A program made the translations under genes and the position numbers. The notes below the pieces were generated by a model, which saw only the letters and a program-made list of their open reading frames with translations, ran no database searches and was not told the DNA's origin. A stretch of 64,000 nucleotides of DNA from Cellulomonas xylanilytica (GTDB lineage Bacteria; Actinomycetota; Actinomycetes; Actinomycetales; Cellulomonadaceae), in contig NZ_BJUB01000004.1 in NCBI RefSeq assembly GCF_007989805.1, positions 307,824 to 371,823 on the forward strand. The letters are read 5' to 3'. Below are positions 33,275 through 44,645 of the stretch, in pieces. The first letter of the stretch is position 1, and each line of letters begins with the position of its first letter.

Positions 33275-33988
33275 ATGATCGCGCTCGACGACGTCCTCGT
33301 CACGGCCTACAGCCCGGATCCGGCCGGTGGTGCGGACCGCGTCGTCCGGCTGCTCGGCCCGGTGTCGCTCGAGCTCGTCGAGCACCGGGTCGCGATCGTC
33401 GGCGCCAACGGGTCGGGCAAGTCGACGCTCGCCCGCCTGCTCAACGGCCTCGTCCTGCCGTCGTCCGGCACCGTCCGCGTGGACGGTCTGGACACCGCGC
33501 GGGACGGGGCCGCGGTGCGCCGGAAGGTCGGGTTCATGTTCACGGACCCCGACGCCCAGCTCGTGATGCCGACGCCCGTCGAGGACGTCGCCCTGTCCCT
33601 GCGTCGGCTGCCGATCTCGGCCGCCGAGCGGGACACCGCCGCACGAGCCGCGCTCGCCCGGTTCGGCCTCGCCGACCGCGCGGAGGTCCCCGTGCACGCC
33701 CTGTCCGGTGGCCAGCGGCAGCTGCTCGCGCTGGCGTCGGTGCTGGCCACCGAGCCCACCGTCCTGGTGTGCGACGAGCCCACGACGCTCCTCGACCTGC
33801 GCTGGCGGGCCGTCGTCGACGCGCTGCTGGCGGACCTCCCCCAGCAGGTCGTCGTCGTCACGCACGACCTCGACGCGGCGCTGCGGGCCGACCGCGTGCT
33901 GGTCGTCGACGAGGGCGCGGTCGTGTTCGACGGCGACCCGGCCTCCGCCGTCGACCACTACCGCGCCCTGATGCAGGTGGGCGCGTGA
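33275..33988 (+). CDS. bioM: Biotin ECF transporter ATP-binding protein BioM
   Basis: This 237-residue ATPase energises biotin import through BioN and BioY. Walker A is GANGSGKSTLARL, the Q-loop region FMFTDPDAQLVMPTPVEDVA is typical of ECF ATPases, the signature is ALSGGQRQLLALASVL and Walker B VLVCDEPTTLLDL. The ATG is 5 bases after the bioY stop. Its stop overlaps the bioN GTG (GTGA). Gene order bioY-bioM-bioN supports a dedicated transporter rather than a shared ECF module. Confidence 0.93.
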   Translation: MIALDDVLVTAYSPDPAGGADRVVRLLGPVSLELVEHRVAIVGANGSGKSTLARLLNGLVLPSSGTVRVDGLDTARDGAAVRRKVGFMFTDPDAQLVMPTPVEDVALSLRRLPISAAERDTAARAALARFGLADRAEVPVHALSGGQRQLLALASVLATEPTVLVCDEPTTLLDLRWRAVVDALLADLPQQVVVVTHDLDAALRADRVLVVDEGAVVFDGDPASAVDHYRALMQVGA

Positions 33989-34617
33989 GCGGGCCGATCC
34001 GGCCCCCGTGGGCCGGTCCCCTCGGGCTCTACCACCCGGGCACGACCGTCATCCACCGCGCTCCCGCCGGCCTCAAGCTCGCGGTCCTCGCGGTCTTCGC
34101 GATCGCGGTCGTCGCCGTCCGCGGCCCGGTCTCCGCAGTCGTCTTCCTCGGCGTCGCCCTGCTCGCACAGCTCGTCGCCCGCATCCCGTGGCACCGCACC
34201 ACCAGGGGTCTCGTCCCTGCCCTGGTCACCGCTGCGCTGATCGGCGCCTACCAGTGGTGGGCGCGCGGCTGGGCGACCGCCGTCGAGGTCGCGGTGGACC
34301 TCGTCGCGCTCGTGCTGCTCGGCGCCGTGGTGACGGCGACGACACGGGCCGACACCCTGCTCGACGCCCTCGCGCGTCTCGCCCGTCCGCTGCGGCACGT
34401 CGGCCTCTCGCCCGAGACGTTCGCGCTGGCGGTCGGCCTGTTCCTGCGCACCATCCCGGTCCTGGCGCGCATGTCGCTGGAGACCCGCGACGCCGCGCGG
34501 GCACGCGGCCTCGACCGCCAGCCGCGCGCCCTCCTGGTCCCGGCCGCGGTCCGCATGGTCGGGCACGCCCGCGCCACCGGCGACGCCCTCGCCGCCCGGG
34601 GACTGGGCGAGAGCTGA
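33985..34617 (+). CDS. bioN: Biotin ECF transporter transmembrane protein BioN
   Basis: This 210-residue EcfT-type protein has about five membrane segments. LYHPGTTVIHRAPAGLKL is the family N-terminus. Two coupling-helix motifs with the diagnostic Ala-Arg-Gly appear near the C-terminus (DAARARGLDRQPR and DALAARGLGES), which contact the BioM ATPases. The GTG overlaps the bioM stop. Last gene of the operon. Confidence 0.92.
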   Translation: MSGPIRPPWAGPLGLYHPGTTVIHRAPAGLKLAVLAVFAIAVVAVRGPVSAVVFLGVALLAQLVARIPWHRTTRGLVPALVTAALIGAYQWWARGWATAVEVAVDLVALVLLGAVVTATTRADTLLDALARLARPLRHVGLSPETFALAVGLFLRTIPVLARMSLETRDAARARGLDRQPRALLVPAAVRMVGHARATGDALAARGLGES

Positions 34618-34648
34618 CGCTCGACGCGCGCGCACGCCGTCGCCCCGC

Positions 34649-34654
34649 TACGGT
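34649..34654 (+). promoter_or_regulatory. Leaderless -10 element (TACGGT)
   Basis: TACGGT ends 6 bases before the GTG at 34661. Confidence 0.55.
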
Positions 34655-34660
34655 TCCCCG

Positions 34661-35530
34661 GTGACATTCCAGGAGGGTGGCAGCTTCGGCGGTGGCCGCG
34701 TCCGCAAGGGCGGCAACGGCGGGAAGATCGCGGGCGGTGGCGGCGCGATCGGCCTCGTCGTGCTCGCCATCTACCTGTTCACGGGCGTCGACCTGTCCGG
34801 CAGCACCGGAGCGGTCCAGGAACCCGCCGGCCAGACCGGCGAGACCGTCCCCGAGTGCTCCGCGGAGCAGGCGAACACGGACCGCGAGTGCCTGTACAGC
34901 GCGACGCTCGACTCCCTCGACACGTACTGGGGCGCCGCCATCCCGGCGGCCGGCGGACAGTTCAGCAAGCCGGACGCCGTCTCGTTCACGGATGCCGTGG
35001 CGACCGGCTGCGGGAACGCGTCGAGCTCGACCGGACCGTTCTACTGCCCGCCCGACGCCACGATCTACGTCGACGTCTCGTTCTTCGACCAGCTCGCCCA
35101 GCTGGGCGCCGAGGACGGTCCCCTGGCCGAGCAGTACGTCATCGCCCACGAGTACGGCCACCACGTCCAGAACATCACCGGCGTCATGGACCAGGCGGAC
35201 CGGCAGGGCGCGGGCGCCGAGTCCGACTCCGTGCGGGTCGAGCTGCAGGCCGACTGCTACGCGGGCATGTGGGCCGGCGCGGCCGCGAGCACGGTGGACC
35301 CCGACACCGGTGTCACCTACCTCGAGCCGATCACCCAGCAGCAGCTCCAGAACGCGCTCGGCGCAGCAGCGGCCGTCGGGGACGACAACATCCAGGAGCA
35401 GTCCGGCGGTGGGGTGAACCCCGACTCCTGGACGCACGGCTCCAGCGAGCAGCGCGAGCGCTGGTTCACCACCGGCTACGAGCAGGGCAGCCTGCAGGCC
35501 TGCGACACGTTCGCCACCGACCAGCTCTGA
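34661..35530 (+). CDS. YpfJ-type neutral zinc metallopeptidase
   Basis: This 289-residue membrane-anchored protein belongs to the putative neutral zinc metallopeptidase family. The N-terminus is cytoplasmic and Gly/Arg-rich (GGSFGGGRVRKGGNGGK), followed by one membrane segment (about residues 26-43). The zinc site is AHEYGHHVQN with a downstream Glu in VELQADCYAGMW. Four or more Cys in the outside domain could form disulfides. Substrates are unknown. The GTG fits a leaderless transcript. A strong hairpin follows the stop. Confidence 0.9.
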   Translation: MTFQEGGSFGGGRVRKGGNGGKIAGGGGAIGLVVLAIYLFTGVDLSGSTGAVQEPAGQTGETVPECSAEQANTDRECLYSATLDSLDTYWGAAIPAAGGQFSKPDAVSFTDAVATGCGNASSSTGPFYCPPDATIYVDVSFFDQLAQLGAEDGPLAEQYVIAHEYGHHVQNITGVMDQADRQGAGAESDSVRVELQADCYAGMWAGAAASTVDPDTGVTYLEPITQQQLQNALGAAAAVGDDNIQEQSGGGVNPDSWTHGSSEQRERWFTTGYEQGSLQACDTFATDQL

Positions 35531-35568
35531 GCACCCCGGTCGTCGGTCCGCCCGAGCGGCCCGGTACG

Positions 35569-35601
35569 ACGACGGCCCTGGGGATCCCCCAGGGCCGTCG
35601 T
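35569..35601. terminator. Bidirectional terminator hairpin
   Basis: ACGACGGCCCTGGGG, a 3-base loop and its exact complement form a 15-bp stem between the converging metallopeptidase and DUF5648 genes. There is no U-tract on either side. Confidence 0.85.
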
Positions 35602-35618
35602 CATGCAGCGACGTCCTC

Positions 35619-36563
35619 CTAGACGCGACCCCCGGTCCCCAGCGGCCACACGTAGTACGCGATGCCCTCGTAGGACCAGTTCCGGTCGACGGCCTTGAGG
35701 TGATCGGCCTCGGCCTGGTTCGCCGTGTAGAAGTGCTTGCCGAACGCCGACGACCAGAAGCGGTAGAGCGGGACCGACCCCTGCTTCGGCGAGTCCGGGG
35801 CGCAGTAGGCGATGCCCTCGTACGTCCAGTTCGGATCCGAGGTGACCAGGTGCTGCTTCTCCTCGAAGCTCTGCGTGTAGAAGTGCGACTGGACCACCGG
35901 GGAGTAGAACCGGTAGACGGGTGGGCCGACGGTGCACCACCCGTCTGCCGACACCGCCACCGTGGAGAACGCCTGGCCCTCGTAGACCCAGCTGGGGTCG
36001 GTCGCACGGATGTGCGCCACCTCGTCGGCGTTCGTCGTGTAGATGTGGGCGTTCCCGAGGGTGGGGCTCCAGAACCGGTGCACGTCGACGACCGGGATGG
36101 GCGGGGCCGTGACCGTGAGCACGCGGCACCCGCCGTAGACGAACGCCTCGCGGGTCACGCAGACCTCCCACTCCGTCGGCCACGCGTCGTACTCGTAGTC
36201 GCGCCGCTCCCCCGGGACCTTCAGCGCGAACGACCACGGGCCGGCGCCCGTGGAGGTGGTCCCCGACGCGACCAGTCCCTCGGCGGCAGAGATCAGATAG
36301 ACGTACGTCGGGTGAAGCTCCTCACCGGTCAGGTCGCTCCATCCGTCGCTGGAGAGCACGACCTTCTTGCCGGCCTGGACGGTCGATGTCGAGAGGGTGA
36401 AGACCGGGGGCACGTCAGCGGCCTGGGCCGCTTCGGCGGCCTGCGCCTCGTCAGCGGCGACCGCCTGGTCGGCGGCCTGCGTGGCGGACGCATCGGAGAC
36501 GGCGATCAAGGACGCGAGGAGGACGGCTGCAGCCGCCGAGGCGGAACGGAGGGTGAGCTTCAC
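35619..36563 (-). CDS. Secreted protein with three DUF5648-like repeats
   Basis: This 314-residue protein has a Sec signal peptide (MKLTLRSAS then hydrophobic AAAVLLASLIAV) and an Ala-rich linker. A beta-sandwich-like domain follows at about residues 52-155. The C-terminal half has three repeats of about 45 residues with the frame (V/L)xRF(W/Y)S...HxYT...E..HL..(D)..W.YEG.A(F/Y), which I recognise as DUF5648-type, common in secreted bacterial proteins. Function is unknown; carbohydrate or surface binding is speculative. The GTG start has only a weak ribosome site (TGGGA). Confidence 0.82.
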   Translation of the reverse strand: MKLTLRSASAAAAVLLASLIAVSDASATQAADQAVAADEAQAAEAAQAADVPPVFTLSTSTVQAGKKVVLSSDGWSDLTGEELHPTYVYLISAAEGLVASGTTSTGAGPWSFALKVPGERRDYEYDAWPTEWEVCVTREAFVYGGCRVLTVTAPPIPVVDVHRFWSPTLGNAHIYTTNADEVAHIRATDPSWVYEGQAFSTVAVSADGWCTVGPPVYRFYSPVVQSHFYTQSFEEKQHLVTSDPNWTYEGIAYCAPDSPKQGSVPLYRFWSSAFGKHFYTANQAEADHLKAVDRNWSYEGIAYYVWPLGTGGRV

Positions 36564-36733
36564 GTGATTCCCATCAGGGTCGCGGGGTCCGCGCGGGGTG
36601 CGGCGAGTCGAGGTGCGGCCCCCGCAACCGGTCGCTGGGTCGGACGGCGGCGCAGGCTCGTGCGAACGCTACAACCGCCGATGAGCACGCATGACCGAAA
36701 CGCTGCACCCGGTCACGGGCGACGTCACGCACA

Positions 36734-36771
36734 CCGAAGGCCCCGGTCAGATTCCTGACCGGGGCCTTCGG
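36734..36771. terminator. Terminator hairpin of the suf operon
   Basis: A perfect 17-bp stem (CCGAAGGCCCCGGTCAG and complement) with an ATTC loop lies 12 bases beyond the sufT stop. This is the strongest hairpin in the window. Confidence 0.9.
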
Positions 36772-36782
36772 ATGCGGCTGAC

Positions 36783-37120
36783 TCAGATGTTGAAGCCGAG
36801 CGCCCGCATCTGCTCGCGGCCGTCGGGCGTGATCTTCTCGGGGCCCCACGGCGGCATCCAGACCCAGTTGATGCGGAAGCCGTCGACGATGCCGTCGAGC
36901 GCCGACGCCGACTGGTCCTCGATGACGTCCGTGAGCGGGCAGGCCGCCGACGTGAGCGTCATGTCGATGACCGCGGTGTTCGTCTGGTCGATGACCACGC
37001 CGTAGATCAGGCCGAGGTCGACCACGTTGATGCCGAGCTCGGGGTCGATGACGTCGCGGAGGGCCTCCTCGACGTCGGCCACCGTGGTCGGTGTGGGGGT
37101 GGTCGATGGCGTGTCCGTGC

Positions 37121-37124
<4 letters not shown>
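36783..37124 (-). CDS. sufT: SufT-type iron-sulfur assembly factor (DUF59)
   Basis: This 113-residue DUF59/MIP18-like protein helps to mature or deliver Fe-S clusters. ALRDVIDPELGINVVDLGLIYG and MTLTSAACPLTDVIEDQ, with the conserved Cys, are diagnostic. The N-terminus is Thr/Ser-rich. The ATG overlaps the sufU stop (ATGA), so an upstream start is not needed. It is the last gene of the suf operon, before the terminator. Confidence 0.93.
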
Positions 37125-39680
<2,556 letters not shown>

Positions 39681-39698
39681 GCTGTTTCCTTCCGGACT

Positions 39699-40031
39699 TC
39701 AGAGCGGGGCGTCGACGTCGACCAGCACGCGCTGGCCGTCGACGGTCACGGGGTAGACGGGGACGGGCTGGACGGCGGGCGGCCCGGTGGGCTTGCCGGT
39801 GCGCAGGTCGAACCGCGAGCCGTGGAGCCAGCACTCGATCGTGCAGTCCTCCACCTCGCCGTCCGACAGCGAGACGGCACCGTGCGAGCAGATGTCGCTG
39901 ATGGCGTGCAGCTCACCGGCGGAGTCACGCACCAGCGCGACCTCGACCGTGCCGTGCTCGGCCTCGAGCTCGACGCGGAGCGTGCCCTCCACGGGCACGT
40001 CCTCGTCGAAGCAGGCCAGCTGGGCGGTCAT
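39699..40031 (-). CDS. Rieske [2Fe-2S] ferredoxin-like protein in the suf operon
   Basis: This 110-residue protein is a small Rieske ferredoxin of the kind annotated as non-heme iron oxygenase ferredoxin subunit. The cluster ligands are CSHGAVSLS and CWLHGSRFDL (Cys-x-His and Cys-x2-His). Its place between sufD and sufC is common in actinobacteria and suggests an electron carrier for cluster assembly, but no oxygenase is encoded here. The stop lies 18 bases before sufC, and the ATG overlaps the sufD stop (ATGA). Confidence 0.93.
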   Translation of the reverse strand: MTAQLACFDEDVPVEGTLRVELEAEHGTVEVALVRDSAGELHAISDICSHGAVSLSDGEVEDCTIECWLHGSRFDLRTGKPTGPPAVQPVPVYPVTVDGQRVLVDVDAPL

Positions 40032-41326
40032 GCACGCTCCGTCGTGAGGGACACCTCGGAACCGTCGACGTGGCCCTCGGACAGAGAGTCCAGCACGCTC
40101 ATCGACTTCTCGAGCTCGCGCTCGATCGCCCCGATGAGACGTTCCTCGATGTCCGGCACGCCGATCTCGTGGATGAGCTCCGCGAAGAAGCCGCGCACCA
40201 CGAGCCGACGGGCGTCGGACTCCGGGATGCCGCGGGCGCGCAGGTAGAAGAGCTGCTCGTCGTCGAACCGGCCCGTGGCGCTGGCGTGGCCGGCGCCCTC
40301 GATGAGACCGGTCTCGATCTCGAGGTTCGGCACCGAGTCGGCGCGGGCGCCGTCGGACAGCACGAGGTTGCGGTTGAGCTCGTACGTGTCGGTGCCCTCG
40401 GCGGCGGCGCGGATGAGCACGTCACCGACCCACACCGTGTGCGCGCCCTCGCCCTGCAGGGCGCCCTTGTACGTGACGCGCGAGATGCAGTTGGGCACCG
40501 CGTGGTCGACGAACAGACGCTGCTCCTGGTGCTGACCCGCGTCGGCGAAGTACAGCCCGAGCATCTTCACGGTCGCGCCCTCGCCGACGAACTCGGCGTC
40601 CGGGGTGATCCGGACGGCGTCGCCGCCGAGCGTGACCGCGATGTGCTTGACGGTCGCGTCGCGGCCGATCCGCAGGCGGTGCGACGAGGCGTGCACCGAA
40701 CCGTCGGCCCAGTCGTGCACCGTGACCACGGTCAGGTGCGCACCCTCGTCGGCCACGATCTCGACCGTCTCCGTGAGCGCGGCGTGACCGAGGTGGTCGA
40801 TCACGACGACGGCCTGCGAGAGCGGCTCCGCGTGGATCAGCAGGTGCGTCGCACTGGGCTCGAGCGACGCCTCGTGCGTGCCCGCGCCCTCGACGCCCTC
40901 GATGCGGATCGAGGTGACGTCGGAGGCGACGGCCTCCTTGGGGATCGTGACGATCGTGGCGCGCGGGAACGAGGCCCAGGCGACCGCAGAGGTCCGGTCA
41001 CCGGGCTTGCCGGCCTGGCCGAGCCGCGCGTCGTCGCGCTCGACGATCTCGACCTGCACCTCGGGTGCCTCGACGACCGTCGTCAGCACGCCGTGGCCGC
41101 TCAGCACGCCGTCGCTGTCCCCGGCGAACAGCGGCGCGAGCCGGGCGACCGGTGCGAAGCGCCACTCCTCCTCGCGGCCGTTCGGGACCGGGAAGTCGGC
41201 GACGTCGAACGACGTGGGCCGCGACGCGCGCGACGCCTCGGGCAACGGGCCGACGCCGTGCGAGTGGCTGCCGTCGGCGGTGGCCCGGGAGTGGTCCGTC
41301 GACAGGGTTTCTGTGGTGCTCGTCAT
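40028..41326 (-). CDS. sufD: Fe-S cluster scaffold subunit SufD
   Basis: This 432-residue beta-helix protein pairs with SufB in the SufBC2D scaffold. Typical features are the C-terminal FDDEQLFYLRARGIPESDARRL and a long central beta-helix rich in Val and Thr. The N-terminal 70 residues are helical. The ATG overlaps the sufB stop by one base (TGATG). It has the usual lower conservation compared with SufB. Confidence 0.95.
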   Translation of the reverse strand: MTSTTETLSTDHSRATADGSHSHGVGPLPEASRASRPTSFDVADFPVPNGREEEWRFAPVARLAPLFAGDSDGVLSGHGVLTTVVEAPEVQVEIVERDDARLGQAGKPGDRTSAVAWASFPRATIVTIPKEAVASDVTSIRIEGVEGAGTHEASLEPSATHLLIHAEPLSQAVVVIDHLGHAALTETVEIVADEGAHLTVVTVHDWADGSVHASSHRLRIGRDATVKHIAVTLGGDAVRITPDAEFVGEGATVKMLGLYFADAGQHQEQRLFVDHAVPNCISRVTYKGALQGEGAHTVWVGDVLIRAAAEGTDTYELNRNLVLSDGARADSVPNLEIETGLIEGAGHASATGRFDDEQLFYLRARGIPESDARRLVVRGFFAELIHEIGVPDIEERLIGAIERELEKSMSVLDSLSEGHVDGSEVSLTTERA

Positions 41327-42780
41327 CAGCCGACGGAACCTTCCATCTGGAGCTCGATGAGGCGGTTGAGCTCGAGCGCGTACTCCATGGGCAGCTCACG
41401 CGCGATGGGCTCGACGAAGCCGCGCACGATCATCGCCATGGCCTCGGTCTCGGCCATGCCTCGGGACATCAGGTAGAACAGCTGGTCCTCGCTCACGCGA
41501 GACACGGTCGCCTCGTGGCCCATCGACACGTCGTCCTCACGGACGTCCACGTACGGGTACGTGTCGGAGCGGGAGATCTGGTCGACCAGCAGGGCGTCGC
41601 AGAGCACGTTCGACGCGGAGTGGTGGGCGCCCTCGAGCACCTGCACCAGCCCCCGGTAGGACGTGCGGCCACCGCCACGCGCGACCGACTTGGAGACGAT
41701 CGAGCTCGAGGTGTGCGGCGCGGCGTGCACCATCTTGGCGCCGGCGTCCTGGTGCTGGCCCGCACCGGCGAACGCGATGGACAGCGTCTCGCCGCGCGCG
41801 TGCTCGCCGAGCAGGTAGATGGCCGGGTACTTCATGGTCACCTTGGAGCCGATGTTGCCGTCGACCCACTCCATGGTGGCGCCCTCGGCGGCCGTCGCCC
41901 GCTTGGTGACGAGGTTGTACACGTTGTTCGACCAGTTCTGGATGGTCGTGTACCGCACCCGGGCGTTCTTCTTCACGATGATCTCGACGACCGCGGAGTG
42001 CAGCGAGTCGCTGGAGTACACGGGCGCGGTGCAGCCCTCGACGTAGTGCACGTACGAGCCCTCGTCGGCGATGATCAGCGTCCGCTCGAACTGGCCCATG
42101 TTCTCGGTGTTGATCCGGAAGTAGGCCTGCAGCGGGATCTCGACGTGCACGCCCGGCGGGACGTAGACGAACGAGCCGCCCGACCAGACGGCCGTGTTGA
42201 GCGACGCGAACTTGTTGTCCCCGGGTGGGATGACCGAGCCGAAGTACTGCTCGAAGATCTCCGGGTGCTCACGCAGCGCGGTGTCGGTGTCGAGGAAGAT
42301 GACGCCCTGCTCCTCGAGCGACTCCTGGATCTGGTGGTAGACCACCTCGGACTCGTACTGCGCGGCGACGCCGGCGACGAGGCGCTGCTTCTCCGCCTCG
42401 GGGATGCCCAGGCGGTCGTACGTGCTCTTGATGTCCTCGGGCAGGTCCTCCCAGCTGGTGGCCTGCTTCTCCGTGGAGCGCACGAAGTACTTGATGTTGT
42501 CGAAGTCGATGCCCGACAGGTCGGAGCCCCACCAGGGCATGGGCTTCTTGTCGAACAGGCGCAGCGACTTCAGGCGGGTCTTGAGCATCCACTCGGGCTC
42601 GTTCTTGAGCGCGGAGATCTCGCGGACCTTGGCCTCGGACAGGCCACGGGTCGCGACGGACCCGGCCGTGTCGGCGTCGTGCCAGCCGTAGTTGTAGTTC
42701 CCGATGGAGGCGATGGCCTCGTCCTGGGTCAACGGTGTCGTCTGCGGCGAAGCCGCGGCGCTGTCGGTCTGTGCACTCAT
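41326..42780 (-). CDS. sufB: Fe-S cluster scaffold subunit SufB
   Basis: This 484-residue protein is the main scaffold of the SUF system. [46 protein letters not shown] and [14 protein letters not shown] are strongly conserved. A Cys residue, the proposed site of sulfur acceptance, is in [14 protein letters not shown]. No intein is present, unlike in some mycobacteria. A longer reading upstream runs across sufR and is rejected because the ATG at 42780 overlaps the sufR stop (ATGA). Confidence 0.97.
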   Translation of the reverse strand: MSAQTDSAAASPQTTPLTQDEAIASIGNYNYGWHDADTAGSVATRGLSEAKVREISALKNEPEWMLKTRLKSLRLFDKKPMPWWGSDLSGIDFDNIKYFVRSTEKQATSWEDLPEDIKSTYDRLGIPEAEKQRLVAGVAAQYESEVVYHQIQESLEEQGVIFLDTDTALREHPEIFEQYFGSVIPPGDNKFASLNTAVWSGGSFVYVPPGVHVEIPLQAYFRINTENMGQFERTLIIADEGSYVHYVEGCTAPVYSSDSLHSAVVEIIVKKNARVRYTTIQNWSNNVYNLVTKRATAAEGATMEWVDGNIGSKVTMKYPAIYLLGEHARGETLSIAFAGAGQHQDAGAKMVHAAPHTSSSIVSKSVARGGGRTSYRGLVQVLEGAHHSASNVLCDALLVDQISRSDTYPYVDVREDDVSMGHEATVSRVSEDQLFYLMSRGMAETEAMAMIVRGFVEPIARELPMEYALELNRLIELQMEGSVG

Positions 42781-43541
42781 GCTGAATGTCCTTCCACGGA
42801 GAGCACGGGGTGGGCAGGGGCGTGGGGGGCGTGCGTCGTACTGGTGAGGGAGGTCAGGGGGATGCTCGTGGTGCAGACGTGGCCGCCGCCGGCCAGCGTC
42901 GCGAGGCGCTGCACGTGCACGCCGAGGAGCCGGGAGAACGCCCGCGCCTCGGCCTCGCACAGCTGCGGGAACTCGTGGGCGACGTCCTGCACCGGGCAGT
43001 GGCCCTGGCACAGCTGCATCGCCATGCCACCGGGGACCGGCCGCGCGGAGGCGGCGTACCCGTCGGCGGTGAGCCCGTCGGCCAGGACGCGGACGCGCTC
43101 GGCGACGTCGCCACCCGCCGCGGCGACCGCCTCGGCGTGCCGCTCCTCCAGGTCGCGGACACGCTGCTCGGCGAAGCCCTGCACGGCCTGCGGCCCTGCG
43201 GTCTCGGCGAGGAAGCGCAGCGCCTGGCTGGCCAGCTCCGAGTAGCGGTGGGACAGCGCGGCCTGGCCGCGGCTGGTCACGACGTACCGGCGGGCGGGAC
43301 GTCCGCGCCCCTTGGGCGCACTGGTCCCGTCGTGCACGGCGATCTGGTCGGTGGCCTCGAGCACCCCGAGGTGACGACGGATCCCGGCGGGTGCGAGGTC
43401 CAGCTGCGCGGCCAGCTCGGCGGCGGAGACCGGACCCGCCGTCGCGACGATCTGCAGCACCCGCTGGCGGGTCCCGGCGTCGGACTCCGGCGCCACGGTG
43501 TCGACGAGGGTGCGCTCGATCGCGGGCAGCGTCGCGTTCAT
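42777..43541 (-). CDS. sufR: SufR-type iron-sulfur transcriptional regulator
   Basis: This 254-residue DeoR/ArsR-like winged-helix protein is expected to repress the suf operon when it holds an Fe-S cluster. The HTH lies near residues 37-58 ([20 protein letters not shown]) and a wing follows ([10 protein letters not shown]). The ligand Cys cluster is [18 protein letters not shown]. The C-terminus has another Cys (HVCTTS). The ATG at 43541 is chosen because GGAGG is 5 bases upstream; an ATG at 43553 lacks a site. It is the first gene of the operon and has a clear operator upstream. Confidence 0.94.
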   Translation of the reverse strand: MNATLPAIERTLVDTVAPESDAGTRQRVLQIVATAGPVSAAELAAQLDLAPAGIRRHLGVLEATDQIAVHDGTSAPKGRGRPARRYVVTSRGQAALSHRYSELASQALRFLAETAGPQAVQGFAEQRVRDLEERHAEAVAAAGGDVAERVRVLADGLTADGYAASARPVPGGMAMQLCQGHCPVQDVAHEFPQLCEAEARAFSRLLGVHVQRLATLAGGGHVCTTSIPLTSLTSTTHAPHAPAHPVLSVEGHSA

Positions 43542-43553
43542 GCACACCTCCAT

Positions 43554-43593
43554 CGGGTCTCAGCGGGTCTCGGCGGGTCTCAGCGGGTCTCGG
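43554..43593. repeat. Tandem 10-base repeats in the sufR leader
   Basis: CGGGTCTCAG and CGGGTCTCGG alternate to form four 10-base units, or two exact 20-base units. They lie between the sufR operator and start codon, so they are in the 5' leader of the operon. Confidence 0.9.
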
Positions 43594-43615
43594 CGGCGCG
43601 CAGAGAAAGGGCCGC

Positions 43616-43645
43616 GATATTGGCAACATCCTTGTTGCCAATATC
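43616..43645. promoter_or_regulatory. SufR operator, 30-base palindrome
   Basis: GATATTGGCAACA, TCCT and the exact complement form a 30-base palindrome. Its core CAAC-ATCCTT-GTTG matches the CAAC-N6-GTTG site of cyanobacterial SufR. It lies 75 bases upstream of sufR and about 85 upstream of the divergent ABC gene, and could control both. Confidence 0.88.
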
Positions 43646-43716
43646 CATCCCCGCAAGCAAGGCGACCCTTCGCCGAGGGTCGCGTCCCTCACACCGGAGG
43701 GCCACCTCGCGCGCCC

Positions 43717-43722
43717 TAGACT
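43717..43722 (+). promoter_or_regulatory. Leaderless -10 element (TAGACT)
   Basis: TAGACT ends 8 bases before the GTG at 43731, on the strand diverging from sufR. Confidence 0.55.
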
Positions 43723-43730
43723 TCCCTCTC

Positions 43731-44645
43731 GTGCCCGACTCCCCCGCGCTCGAGATCTCCGGGCTCGTCAAGCGCTACGGCGGCCGTGCCGTGGTCGACG
43801 GGCTCGACCTCGTCGCCCGCAGCGGCCAGGTCACCGCAGTCCTCGGGCCGAACGGCGCGGGCAAGACCACGACGATCGAGTGCTGCGAGGGCCTGCGGGA
43901 GCCCGACGGCGGCACCGTGCGCGTGCTCGGCCTCGACCCGACGGTCCAGGCCCGCGAGCTGCGGCCGCGCGTCGGCGTGATGCTCCAGGACGGCGGCCTG
44001 CCGACAGGTGTCCGGGCGCACGAGATGCTCGCCCACGTGGCCCGCATGTACGCCGACCCGCGCGACCTCGGCGAGCTCACGGAACGGCTCGGGCTCGGGT
44101 CGTTCGCCCGCACAACCGTCCGGCGCCTGTCCGGCGGACAGCGCCAGCGGCTCGCGCTCGCCGCCGCGATCGTCGGCCGGCCCGAGGTCGTGTTCCTCGA
44201 CGAGCCGAGCGCCGGGATGGACCCGCAGACCCGGCACGCGGTGTGGGACCTGGTGCGCGAGCTGCGCGACGAGGGCGTCGCCGTCGTGCTCACGACGCAC
44301 CTGATGGACGAGGCCGAGGATCTCGCCGACCAGGTCGTCGTCGTCGACCACGGCCGCGTCATCGCACAGGGCTCGGTGCCGTCGCTCGTGTCCTCCGCCG
44401 AGGACAGGACCCTGCGGCTCGAGACCACGCCCGGGCTCGCGCTCAGCACCGCGCTGGGGCCCGGGTTCGTCGTCTCCGAGCCGCGCGACGGCTCGTACAC
44501 GGTGACCGGGGCCGTCGACCCCGGCGTCGTGGCCGGCGTCACCGCCTGGCTCGCCGCGCAGAACGCGCTGGCCACCCGCCTGACCGTCGGTCGGCGCACC
44601 CTCGAGGACGTCTTCCTCGACCTGACCGGACGGAACCTGCGATGA
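43731..44645 (+). CDS. ABC-2 transporter ATP-binding protein beside sufR
   Basis: This 304-residue ATPase has Walker [15 protein letters not shown], signature [16 protein letters not shown] and Walker [16 protein letters not shown]-terminal domain follows (about residues 210-304), as in DrrA-like exporters. It is coupled to its permease by ATGA overlap. Mycobacterium has a similar ABC pair divergent from sufR, and ctaA lies nearby, so the arrangement is conserved. The substrate is unknown. A link to Fe-S or heme metabolism is only suggested by context. Confidence 0.9.
   Translation: MPDSPALEISGLVKRYGGRAVVDGLDLVARSGQVTAVLGPNGAGKTTTIECCEGLREPDGGTVRVLGLDPTVQARELRPRVGVMLQDGGLPTGVRAHEMLAHVARMYADPRDLGELTERLGLGSFARTTVRRLSGGQRQRLALAAAIVGRPEVVFLDEPSAGMDPQTRHAVWDLVRELRDEGVAVVLTTHLMDEAEDLADQVVVVDHGRVIAQGSVPSLVSSAEDRTLRLETTPGLALSTALGPGFVVSEPRDGSYTVTGAVDPGVVAGVTAWLAAQNALATRLTVGRRTLEDVFLDLTGRNLR

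Noticed and set aside
36564..36733. Riboswitch or small RNA upstream of the DUF5648 gene
   Set aside because: No conserved riboswitch core is recognisable and no hairpin other than the suf terminator is clear.
43616..43645. Rho-independent terminator
   Set aside because: The palindrome lies between divergent genes, where a terminator is not expected, and it contains the SufR core CAAC-N6-GTTG.
42786..43730. Upstream extension of the ABC ATPase frame through the sufR region
   Set aside because: It is antisense to sufR. The leaderless box at 43717 and the ABC family N-terminus set the start at 43731.
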